A stretch of DNA of 64,000 nucleotides, taken from contig QANZ01022093.1 of the NCBI GenBank assembly GCA_003254925.1, forward strand, positions 29,685-93,684, in the 5' to 3' direction. Both the position numbers and the translations under genes were made by a program. This DNA comes from Chamaecrista fasciculata (lineage: Eukaryota > Streptophyta > Magnoliopsida > Fabales > Fabaceae). The notes under the pieces are model-generated. The model searched no databases. It was not told the DNA's origin and saw only the letters and a program-made list of their open reading frames with translations. This document shows, in pieces, positions 23,050 through 36,690 of the stretch. Every line of letters begins with the position of its first letter. Position 1 is the first letter of the stretch.

Positions 23050-24654
23050 ATGAGAGACATACGGGCCTTGAATAGATTCTTTTTGTTGACGACTTCTCGC
23101 AGCATGTGTATGGTTTCAGCGGCTGAACTCAACACCATGATTGAAACTTGCCTACAAAAAGGTAGCATTCACGAAGCCCGTAAACTATTTGACGAGAATC
23201 CCACATCGCGTAGCAGTATTTCTTGGAATATGATGATGAGTGGCCACGTTCAATACGACCAGATTCATCACGCCAAGGACCTGTTCGATGAAATGCCCGT
23301 GAGAGTGAAAGACGTGGTTTCGTGGAATATAATGTTATCTGGGTTTCGGAGAAGTAAACACACCGGTGGCTTATACCATTGTTTTTTGCAAATGGGAAGA
23401 GATGGTGTAGCGCCCAATGACTATACCTTATCCACTTTACTCAGAGCAATTGTAGGTAACCATCTCAATGTTTTGGTCCCGCAGATTCATGCTCGATCAG
23501 TTCGTATGGTGCTTCACTCGAATAAATTTGTTGGGTCTGCTCTAATTACTGCGTATGCTAGTCTAGGGAAGAAAGAGGCTTTTGTTCAAGTGTTCGATGA
23601 GATATTGATGAAAAATATTATATGTTGGAACGCTTTATTTTATGGGTATATGGAACTGGGACATGTGGCTGATGCTCAAAGAACTTTTGATTTGATTCCT
23701 GAAAGTGAAAGAAATGTTGCTTGTTGGACTTGTTTGGTATACGGCTATATCCGGAACAAGCAAATTGACAAAGCGAGGTGTGTATTCAATAAAATGAGAG
23801 AGAGGAATGTGGTGTCATGGACGGCAATGATCAGTGGGTATGCTCAAAATAGCAGATTTGTGGATGCATTGGAGTTATTTGTTTTGATGCTCAAATCAGA
23901 GACTCGCCCCAATCACTTCACATTTTCGAGTGTTTTAGACGCATGCTCGGGTTATTCTTCTCTTCTCATGGGCCAGCAAATTCACCAGAGCATCATCAAA
24001 TGTGGCATAACAGAGGATGTAATCTCGTTAACCTCACTAGTGGACATGTATGCAAAATGTGGAGATATGAATGCAGCATATTGTGTTTTTGAGTCCATTG
24101 TGAATAAGAATTCAGCCTCATGGAATTCAATTATAGGTGGGTATGCAAGGCATGGACTTGCTAACCGAGCACTCGAGGAATTCAGTAGGATGGAAAAGGC
24201 TAATAATGTTACTCCTAATGAAATAACGTACATAAATGTGTTATCAGCGTGTGTACATGCAGGGCTAGTTGAAGAGGGTGAAAAGCACTTCCTTGCTATG
24301 CAGTGCAAGTATGGCATCCGAACAGAGTTGGAACACTACACTTGTATGGTGGACCTGTATGGAAGAGCTGGTCAATTAGATAAAGCACAAAACATTATCA
24401 ACAATATGCCATTCCAGCCTGATGTGGTATTGTGGGGTGCATTCCTCTCAGCCTGTGGCCTACATTCTGATATGCAACTTGGTGAGTTTGCTGCAGAAAA
24501 GATGCGCCAACTGCAGAAGAATCATCCTGCTTCTTACCATATTCTTTCAAAGATCCAAGGTGAGAAGGGATTATGGAGCAGTGTTAATGAATTGAAGGAC
24601 ACAATGAACGAGAGACATGCTAGGAAGCAGAGAGCTATTAGCTGGGTTGAGTAA
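23050..24654 (+). CDS. PLS-class pentatricopeptide repeat protein with E motif, no DYW
   Basis: PPR proteins bind organellar RNA base by base; PLS-class members with an E tail usually take part in C-to-U editing in mitochondria or chloroplasts. A single uninterrupted frame encodes 534 residues. Tandem helical repeats run from about residue 24 to 475, with the usual anchors (ISWNMMMSG, VVSWNIMLSG, VVSWTAMISGYAQN, SLVDMYAKCGDMNAA, MVDLYGRAGQLDKA). The C-terminus has an E1-like segment (ASYHILSKI...GLWSSVNELKDTM) and stops at AISWVE, at the border of E2, so a separate deaminase partner would be needed for editing. The N-terminus is short and Arg-rich. Met20 or Met22 are possible starts. I cannot assign an ortholog. 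Confidence 0.88.
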   Translation: MRDIRALNRFFLLTTSRSMCMVSAAELNTMIETCLQKGSIHEARKLFDENPTSRSSISWNMMMSGHVQYDQIHHAKDLFDEMPVRVKDVVSWNIMLSGFRRSKHTGGLYHCFLQMGRDGVAPNDYTLSTLLRAIVGNHLNVLVPQIHARSVRMVLHSNKFVGSALITAYASLGKKEAFVQVFDEILMKNIICWNALFYGYMELGHVADAQRTFDLIPESERNVACWTCLVYGYIRNKQIDKARCVFNKMRERNVVSWTAMISGYAQNSRFVDALELFVLMLKSETRPNHFTFSSVLDACSGYSSLLMGQQIHQSIIKCGITEDVISLTSLVDMYAKCGDMNAAYCVFESIVNKNSASWNSIIGGYARHGLANRALEEFSRMEKANNVTPNEITYINVLSACVHAGLVEEGEKHFLAMQCKYGIRTELEHYTCMVDLYGRAGQLDKAQNIINNMPFQPDVVLWGAFLSACGLHSDMQLGEFAAEKMRQLQKNHPASYHILSKIQGEKGLWSSVNELKDTMNERHARKQRAISWVE

Positions 24655-25424
24655 CTTAAACCCTGTGATTTAAATTACAGGTTAATTCTCACAGATAAAT
24701 ATTCCTCAGAAAATTCAAGTATGCCTACTGTACATTATCATCATGTCCCAATTCCCTTACAACTCAATTGAAGATTTAGCTTCACAGTACTACGCATCTT
24801 TTAGTTTCTATTCAAAAACAGAAAATTCAGTGCCAACAACGTTACATTATTGCAGTTGAAAAACTCAAGCCTCGAAATGGGTATTCTACGTTTTATGATT
24901 TAGCTTCAAATTACCGTCGTTTTTAGACCAACTACACTTAACCCTAAATTAAGAGTATAACGTAAATTTAAGTGAGAAAATTATACAATACAAAATTTTC
25001 ATTTTGATTGACTGGAAGCTTTGAGCATATTACTTTAAAAATACATATTTCCAAATTTAAATCTGAAGAAGGGAGTAGGATAAGAAAAGCATATATCTAG
25101 CTCCAATGCTCCATTTCATTTTCATGATCGCTATGTATAACGAGAAATCGCACCAAAAAGGCAAAAACTGAACATACTGCCATGTTAGTCCAACAGTAAA
25201 AACCACCAATCCGGGCTTCTCCGCTTGATACAATACAATACAATTAAACAAGAAAAATACTTTCTTCAACAGATAGTCTAGCGAATGATACAACTTAGGC
25301 CAAAGTCTCAATTTTGTACGAAGGCATTTCATGAATTACAGAACAGGAACACATGACCTCAGTTGCAAGAGAGAGAGCATCCGGAGACTAGAAAGATTGT
25401 GGACAACTCAAAAAGCTTCAGACT
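24655..25424. other. Convergent 3' flanks of the PPR and DEAH genes
   Basis: About 770 bp holds both 3' UTRs. Short frames here show no protein character. Confidence 0.5.
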
Positions 25425-29329
<3,905 letters not shown>

Positions 29330-29998
29330 ACCAATCAAACCCTAATCAAAGTGTAATGGTGATTGCTAAAGACGTTCGAAGCCGGCACTAGCAAGATGAA
29401 TCCCTCCAGAAAAGCAGGTGGGTAACGATACAGTTATTAGGAATCTTGGGTAGCGCGTAAATCCGCGAGACAGAGAGGTAGGAACTAATACTAATTTGAG
29501 GGAAATAAATAAATAAATAAATTGTGATTATAAATTTCGAGAATGGATGACCCCAATTCCTGTTATCCTTGTCTTTCTTTCTTAGAATTTAGAAACTGAT
29601 ATCTAACTATTTATTAGTTTTTTCTTCTTGCGGCTTACGGAACCGAGCGGACAATGTGGATGCATTTCTTGTCTTTTGAACCTTGGGCCTCAAGTATGTA
29701 TTGTTCTGGATTTTTCTTTGATTGTTACGTGCTTCATATTTTTTTATGGCCAATGTGACGTGCTTCATGTTACTCTTCAAAGTTAACATATACTTACCCA
29801 AAAAAAAAAAAAGTTAATATATATTTTCAATTTTCATACATGCACTTCTGACCAAAAAAAAAAAATTTCATACATGCACGGCCACGCAAGTATATCCGAT
29901 TGTCAGCAAATAAAATATAATGACGAGTGTTTTACTGCAAATAATTTTTTTTCAGCAAAATAGCCAAAATTGTGAGAAGAAAATTCAAAATCATAGCT
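29330..29998. other. DEAH helicase upstream region
   Basis: The first 100-150 bp should be 5' UTR and promoter of the minus-strand helicase. The rest is AT-rich with A runs at about 29799-29812 and 29853-29867. No gene is supported. Confidence 0.5.
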
Positions 29999-30007
29999 TT
30001 TTCTTTT

Positions 30008-30437
30008 GGGTAAATTACACTTTGGTACTCTGTGGTTTGACCCTATTTCAATTTGGTACCCTGTGGTTTGAAACTTGACACTTTGGTACCCTGTGGTATT
30101 CTCCATTAACACTTTGGTACCCTTTGGAGCTATTTTGTAATTTTAACCATAACAAATTTTGCAAAAATTACATATTGACCCCAAAAAATTTTCAAAAAAT
30201 TACAAATAGGTCCCTGGATAAATATTATATAGGGACTAAAATGAAAAATTTAAAATTTTTTTGGGGTCAATATGTAATTTTTGTAAAATTTATTATGGTT
30301 AAAATTACAAAATAGCTCCAAAGGGTACCAAAGTGTTAATGGAGAATACCACAGGGTACCAAAGTGTCAAGTTTCAAACCACAGGGTACCAAAGTGAAAT
30401 AGGGTCAAACCACAGGGTACCAAAATGTAATTTACCC
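30008..30437. mobile_element. 430-bp MULE-type MITE with 9-bp target duplication (copy 1)
   Basis: The ends GGGTAAATTACACTTTGG and CCAAAATGTAATTTACCC are terminal inverted repeats. TTTTCTTTT flanks the element on both sides (29999-30007 and 30438-30446), an exact 9-bp duplication as made by Mutator-like transposases. Each arm contains about four short subrepeats built on TTTGGTACCCTGTGGT, and the two arms pair over nearly the whole length. No coding sequence is present; movement would need a transposase in trans. Confidence 0.88.
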
Positions 30438-30686
30438 TTTTCTTTTTTAGGAAAGAAAGATTTAGATGAAGAGATGGCGCCCTAATCCATTGTTAGGAGA
30501 GGCCTTCGGGCTCAAAAATCATAGCTTTTATTTCCAAATCGAAGTGAAAATCATAGAATTATTTATTAAGAATAATACATTCACCGAAAATTATTAATTA
30601 TTGCAATCCTTTATATTCTTTTAATCTAGTATTTAAATGGTATAGTACTTTTAATAGTTTAACAGTCAAAAGTATTTTAAAAATTA

Positions 30687-31115
30687 GGGTAAATTACACC
30701 TTGATAACTTATAGTTTGGTCATATTTTATTTTAGTACTTTGTGATTTAAAAAATAACACTTTGGTATCTTGTGGTATTCACCATTAACACTTTGGTACC
30801 CTTTGGAGCTATTTTGTAATTTTAACCATAACAAATTTTGCGAAAATTGCATATTGACCTCAAAAAATTTTTAGAAAATTACAAATAAGTCCCTGGATAC
30901 ATATTATCTAGAAACTAAAATGAAAAATTTTAACAATTTTTGGGCCCACCATGTAATTTTTAAAAATTTTGTTATGGTTAAAATTACAAAATAGCTTCAA
31001 AGGATACCAAAGTGTTAATGGAGAATACCACAGAGTATCAAAGTGTCATTTTTTAAACCACGTGGTACCAAAATGAAATATGACCAAACTATAAGGTACC
31101 AAAGTGTAATTTCCC
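30687..31115. mobile_element. 429-bp MULE-type MITE, second copy, with 10-bp target duplication
   Basis: Same family, orientation and internal design as the element at 30008, but more diverged. It starts GGGTAAATTACACC and ends GTGTAATTTCCC. TTAAAAATTA lies on both sides (30677-30686 and 31116-31125). Only about 250 bp separate the two copies; each has its own target duplication, so they arrived independently rather than by tandem duplication. Confidence 0.83.
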
Positions 31116-31368
31116 TTAAAAATTAATAAAGCAAAAGATGACATCAAGTATTTATAAAGAACAAGTCATTCTCACTACACACTTAATTATAATTAATAAA
31201 AATTAAACATTTGAAGAAAAATACTACACGAATTAGAGCTTTTTTTTTTCCCAAACACGAATTAGAGCTTAGCTTAAAAGGATTTGTGTTGAATCTATTG
31301 GATGGATGAAAAGGTGTAAAGATGATATAGTCCTGTGAGAGGGAATATATATCTATATCTATACTATA

Positions 31369-31548
31369 TCTTATATTATATGGCTCCACCCCTTTCTGGT
31401 CGTCCATGTTTAAAACTATAGTCTATGAAATTAAAAATAAGAGAAAATTTACTATTTGGTCTCTCTTTCTTTACTAAGTTAACAATTTAGTCTCTTATTT
31501 ATTTTACATACATATTTGCGTGTCCGTTAGGGCACGCAAAGCCCCTAG
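31369..31548 (+). mobile_element. Short non-autonomous Helitron-like element
   Basis: The 5' end TCTTATATTATATGG is preceded by A. The 3' end has the hairpin GCGTGTCC-GTTA-GGGCACGC (one mismatch in 8 pairs), then a 7-base spacer and the terminal CTAG followed by T. These are the marks of Helitrons, which insert between A and T without target duplication. The body of 180 bp has no coding capacity. Confidence 0.72.
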
Positions 31549-31923
31549 TTATATTATATGGTTTCACTCTTTTCTGGTCGTTCATGTTTATAACTATAGT
31601 CTAAGAAATTAAAAAAAAAAAATCAACCCACCACTTTCTCTCCCCACTTCTTTAAAAAAATACAAAAAAAAATTAAAAATTAAAAAATGTCACCACTCTC
31701 GCACTCTCTTCCCTCCACTCACTCTTCCCATATGAAGTAATTTCAAATTCGTCCTAAATATTTTATTTATTTTAAATGAGTCTTACATATTTTTATAATT
31801 TCTCAAATTGGTCCCAAACTTACTCTTTTTTCAATATAAAAATTTAATATAATCTTCAACTATTAATCAATTCAAACGTTACATGTATATTGGCGTGCTC
31901 GTTAGGGTACGGCAAGCCCCTAG
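31549..31923 (+). mobile_element. Second Helitron-like element, directly abutting the first
   Basis: It begins TTATATTATATGG immediately after the CTAG of the preceding element, so it lacks the two leading TC bases, and shares the following TTTTCTGGTCGTTCATG sequence. It ends with a decayed hairpin (GGCGTGCTCGTTAGGGTACG), a short spacer and CTAG before TATATA. The middle (about 31620-31880) differs from the first copy. Confidence 0.6.
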
Positions 31924-31996
31924 TATATATATATATATGTACGTATTAATTTGTTTGTTATGTATATAATTGGCGGTGGGGTGCATAAATGAATAA

Positions 31997-32206
31997 GGAT
32001 AAAACTTACATCAAGTTTCCTACATCTTTGCTATCAAGTTTCACCAATCATAAGTCTTGATTACATTCTCTCTCTTCAATGATTGGTCATGCAAAAATAT
32101 TCTCTCCCTATCATGATTGGTCATATATAAAATTTGTGTCATGTGTCAAATGTTGATTGGAGAACTTGATAGCAAGAATGTAGGGAACTTGACGTAAGTT
32201 TTGCCC
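31997..32206. mobile_element. 210-bp MITE with exact 9-bp target duplication
   Basis: Long inverted repeats: the left arm reads AAAACTTACATCAAGTTTCC and the right arm is its reverse complement with few changes (ends GTAAGTTTTGCCC). Both arms continue through GCTATCAAGTT and an ATTGG motif. AATGAATAA flanks it at 31988-31996 and 32207-32215. It contains no open frame and is unrelated in sequence to the 430-bp family next to it. Confidence 0.83.
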
Positions 32207-34051
32207 AATGAATAATGGCAGCAAAAATTTGTGTATGGAAGGGCAAATGTGGAAATTGGAAAGTATACGAGTTGCTTGGTAGAAGAATGCTCTAGTTGCT
32301 AGCTGCCGCCAACATAAAAAAAAGTGGAGATTGCTTAACGTGCGGTTTCCATTGAAAGTGTAAAACAAGATGAAATTTACGAAGAAACTAGTAGCTAGGG
32401 ATAAGATCAAAATTAATATGAAATGTGTTGTTATTTAATAAGGATGCAGAGCATTGCATATGTGACTGTTTGGATGTAATTCCCAAATTCCAAGCCAGCC
32501 TAGTTGTCGAATCATCATGAATGAGTTATTATTGATTTCAGTTGGATGTGAAGCCTCAAGTTTCGGGTCAATATTGAATCACGAGTAGTGGTTTAGTTTC
32601 GGACATATATTATTCATCTTTAATAGCGATTTTAATTTGGCAGTTGCAATATGACATGTGCATTATATTCCGTTTCTTAAGATTCAAATATTCAATGTTG
32701 CATACATTAAAATAATACTCCTGACCAAGAGATCCTAAACTCTGATCCATATATAGAATTTAGAAACACAATTACTCATTCTTTTATCCACTCTCTGTCC
32801 AATAGGAACAATAGGATTCCTCAAATATTTAATTCTCTGACTCTTAGATCCATTACACGACGCAGCGTATTCTCCGCTAGAAATATCCCAACCCAACCAC
32901 GCTATTTCATCACCGATGGCAAGTGGAGCAAACAAAATAAATGAACAGAAGCAGCCACACAGGCAAACCTTCAAATTTTGGCAACTCTCACTTTTTTCAT
33001 TCTATCCCTCTTTCTTCTTTTATTTATGTTTCCTTTTTATAAAAACATCAAATAAACAAATATTGAAATTAAATAATTAATACAACAAATATATTATTTA
33101 ATCCTTAAATTTGTAATAAAATTATGATTTAGTCCCTAATTTTAAAAAAATACTTTTTAATCCATAATGTTTTTATAAATACAAACTATTTAGTTCTCAC
33201 GAGTACTACTTCAAGAATGAAATAGTTAACCGTAAGTTAAAAAAACGTATTTCTAATATCCAATGATTGGCTTGCAATTTTATAACAAATGCAATGAGTT
33301 AAATATAAGTTTACTCTAAATAATAATTCCCTAGAAACGTGAATTAAAGGAAAATCATATATTATTTTTTAAAAAAACTTACATTTGAAAGCTTGTTAAT
33401 AATTTGATCAAAATATGCTTATTTTGGCATTAGAATACACTCACAATCAACAAAATTGGAACTTTTGATCTTTAATTCCAATAACATTAGAACCTTTTAT
33501 TTGTTGTATAGACGTTGACGCCTCTGTATCAATAAAGAATTTTTATAAGCAGCTAGTATTAAATAGACAAGAAAGAAAGAATTGGGGCAGAGTATTCCGT
33601 TTCTGTTGAGCTGTTTAATGTTTAATTGTTAGTTATGCGAGTGTGACGGAAAGTAAAGGAAATGCACCAAAGAAAAACAGCGCTACCTACCTAAAAAGAG
33701 GAAATAGAAATCCAGCAGAGGGTACAGTAAGTGCTTAGTGGATCATTAATTGCATAACATGTATAAGAAAACATGAAAAAGTGAACAAGCTAAGAATGAA
33801 TGATTGCTTCATATTACAAAGACAATAGGGTAAACAAAATGGCTGAGAAATAATCATAACAATTGACAGCAGGAAGCTAGCTAGCTAGAAAGAAAGGCAT
33901 TTGCACATTGAGAGTGTGCCCCACCAGTCGTCACTTTGGAACAGCACTCCCATGTTGTTCAGATCATCATATCATAGTACCCTTCCTTTGGTCTCATGTT
34001 GTTTCTCCTAGTTATGTGTTTTGTAATGTACTGGTTATGAATTACATTTGG
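32207..34051. other. Intergenic, downstream of the GPAT gene
   Basis: AT-rich DNA. Phrases such as TTTAGTCCCTAATTTT near 33128-33145 look like decayed MITE arms. No gene can be supported. The last part before 34052 is the likely GPAT 3' UTR. Confidence 0.5.
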
Positions 34052-36587
34052 TTAAGTAGTAGTAGTAGTAGTAGTAGCAGTAGAAGAAGAAACAATGCCT
34101 TCATTACCAGCCAACATCAAGTATTTATCTTTTCTGGTAAGTGTAGTGCATTCAAATCCCAAAGCGTTCCCAATTTGCATCTGAACATGATTAGCCACTT
34201 GGAATCTTGAAGGGTCATCATGATGATGATGATGAGATTGTAAAGAAAATGAAGTAGAAACATCAGGGAGGAAGCGAACAGAGTAAATAGGAGATGGGTT
34301 CATGAGAAAGAAAACTGGGTCCAACCATTTGAATCCACCAGCAGTGGTACCATGGAACATACTAACGTGACTATCCATAGCAACGGGAGTAATTTCATCA
34401 CACATTTCTGAGAACAGAGGACTGAATCTCAATAAATAAGGTTCTCTGCATGTGGTCCCTTCTGGACACACTGCTAGGTCCCCTTGTTTCAGTAACTTCT
34501 TCATCATTCTAGCATCCTCATCTCGCTTCCTTGTTAAACGCACCGTTCTGATTGGAGCCAGAATCTCAGAAAGTCTACTCAAACTGTATGTCACTGCGAT
34601 TAAGTCCTTCTTTAGTGCAAATGACAGATACAGAGGATCTAGCAGAGTTCTGTGGTTACATACATAAAGACGCCCATTTTGGGATTGTTGGGAGGCTTTA
34701 AATTTTGGGTTTGATGAATATTGTGAGACTGTGAGACGCAAGCCAGAGAATGAGAGAAGAGAAGTGGAGATGTTATAAGGGAGTGAAATGGAAATGGAAA
34801 TCCTAATGATGGCAAGCATAATTGCAAATGGAACCCACATTAATATTGCTATGCCCTCTAATGGAGTGGGTCCCACTGCCAGTCTACCGTCATGAAATAT
34901 CACTGCTTTTGGGTATTTTTCTCTCCTTAGCTTCTCACCTTCTGTCACCACGTAAATTTCCTGTTTGTTTCACAATCAACCAAAGCTGTAACTTTCACTA
35001 TATTCCAATCATTAACTTTTTGACTGCAACACACTGTAATAAAATTTAATGGCTACTAAAATTTAGAAATCTTCTTAGAATTTAGTTAGAGAAAATCTAC
35101 TATTTATTTCCTAGACTCCGAGTTAATTAATCAATCTCTAATAATAAGAATATACTACCTAATCCCTGAATTATTTCAACGATTTAATCCCTGAGTCCAA
35201 AAAGTACAAATGCAATTACCAAAAATATAAATTTAGTACAAGTTCAATGACAAAAAGTATAAAATTAGTTCAAATTTAATGACCAAATAATATTAATTTA
35301 GTATAAATTTGAGAGTAAAAAGTATAAAATTAGTTTAAATTCAAGGGCCAAATCGTCACTAAGAACCAAATAATTGATAACTAAAATATTTCAAAGACCA
35401 AATCATATATTTTAATTATTTAGAGACACATTACCTAATTCAATGTAAATTCATGGACCAAATAGTAAGCTTTCTTCTTTAGTTATTGTGTAAAAAACTT
35501 TTTGAATTTTAAAAATTTATAAAAAAAAACCCTCTGACTAATTATAAGCAAATAATCTTTTTTATTAAAATATTAAAATATTTTATTTTTAATAACTATT
35601 AATTATAAAAATTATTAATTTTTAGTTTGAATCGATATAAATATAATAACAATTATAAAATTACATAAACATTTTAATTTTTTTAATAAAAATCATAATT
35701 AATATAAAAAATATTCGCACAATATTAAAAGTTTAAAAAGTTCTGTTGTTATTTTTTCTTTGAAGAATTTTTACATAACAATTAAAATTCAAAAAGAATT
35801 TCTGTATTTAAAAGAAAAGGAAGGGGTAGATGTACAATTTACAAACCTTGCAGAGAGAGAAGAAGTTGTGTTGAAAATTAATGTTATGGGAGGACGTGAT
35901 GCCAATGGTATCATAACATCCTTTTCCTTCTTGAACTTGCTCCAAAGCATGCTTCATGTTTCTAGGCTCCATCAATCCCATGTAATACCCACACATCACT
36001 TTAAGCTCTCTGCCCACCACAAAATCCATGTTTAAATACTCTCTTAAATAGCTTTCCACCATCACTTGTGGTAAATTACTTATACCCACTGTCTTTCCTC
36101 CTTTGCTTAGAGTCTCAAAGATTTCTGACCCAACATTCTCCAAAAAAAACTTAGGCAGAACTGCCCTTCCCACTCTGAATTTATCTGCTTTGATCCCAAA
36201 AAAGCTTATCATCACCATAATTTGTATTCCCATTTCATTTCCCACTAAACAAACCAAAGGGTATAACACAAGCAAAACAATGACTCTTACGAGCCCTCCA
36301 CCTTCGAAAGCTACAAGTGCAAAGTATGGGAACAGAGAAGAAGATTTCAACAAAGTTGCTTCCACATCAAAGATTAGAGTATGGTCATGCAAGTCTGACC
36401 TATTAGCTAGAGAAGGGTATTTTTGGAATTTTGACTGGGTTGCAAAAGTGTTGCTAGTGGTGGTGGAAGTAGTAGTAGTAGTAGTAGCTCTGGGAAATCC
36501 TACCAGGTTTTTTAGTTGTCTAAGAACGAAACGGTACCAAAAGAAGAAGAGAGATTTGAAGAAAAATGGTTTGAACATCTTAGGCAT
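34052..36587 (-). CDS. Glycerol-3-phosphate acyltransferase, land-plant GPAT1-3 type
   Basis: Land-plant GPATs transfer acyl groups to glycerol-3-phosphate, several at the sn-2 position in cutin, suberin or pollen lipid formation at ER membranes. Two exons (36587-35847 and 34960-34052) give 549 residues. An N-terminal HAD-like domain starts at about residue 69 with IFDVEATLL, where the second Asp of the DxD motif is Glu, so phosphatase activity is not expected. The acyltransferase domain has NHRTLLDP (the NHx4D box), a TVRLTRKRDED stretch, CPEGTTCREP and ITPVAMDSHV. Hydrophobic helices lie at about 98-135 and 275-300. The sequence is closest to Arabidopsis GPAT2/GPAT3. Poly-Thr tracts occur near residues 35-45 and at the extreme C-terminus, encoded by AGT-type trinucleotide repeats on the plus strand. 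Confidence 0.9.
34055..34090. repeat. AGT trinucleotide repeat at the GPAT C-terminus
   Basis: About ten tandem AGT/AGC/AGA units on the plus strand, read on the minus strand as a Thr-rich tail that runs straight into the stop codon. A second AGT tract at about 36467-36486 encodes Thr residues in the N-terminal region of the same protein. Confidence 0.85.
34961..35846 (-). other. Single GPAT intron containing decayed repeat sequence
   Basis: The 886-bp intron has a GTTTGT donor and an AACAG acceptor on the minus strand. About 35090-35480 carries recurring phrases (ATGACCAAATA, AGTATAAAATTAG) in both orientations, like an old MITE. No coding frame is supported inside. Confidence 0.55.
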
Positions 36588-36690
36588 TGCGATATGACTT
36601 AAAAATAATACGGCTTGTTTGGTGATTTGTCTCGAGCTATAGCTTAGAGTAGCCCATGTATTACTATTTATAGAACTACTAGAAGACTAG
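36588..36690 (-). promoter_or_regulatory. GPAT core promoter and 5' UTR
   Basis: TATAAATA on the minus strand (plus positions 36665-36672) lies 78 bp before the start codon, a spacing that fits a short 5' UTR of about 45-50 bases. Confidence 0.5.
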
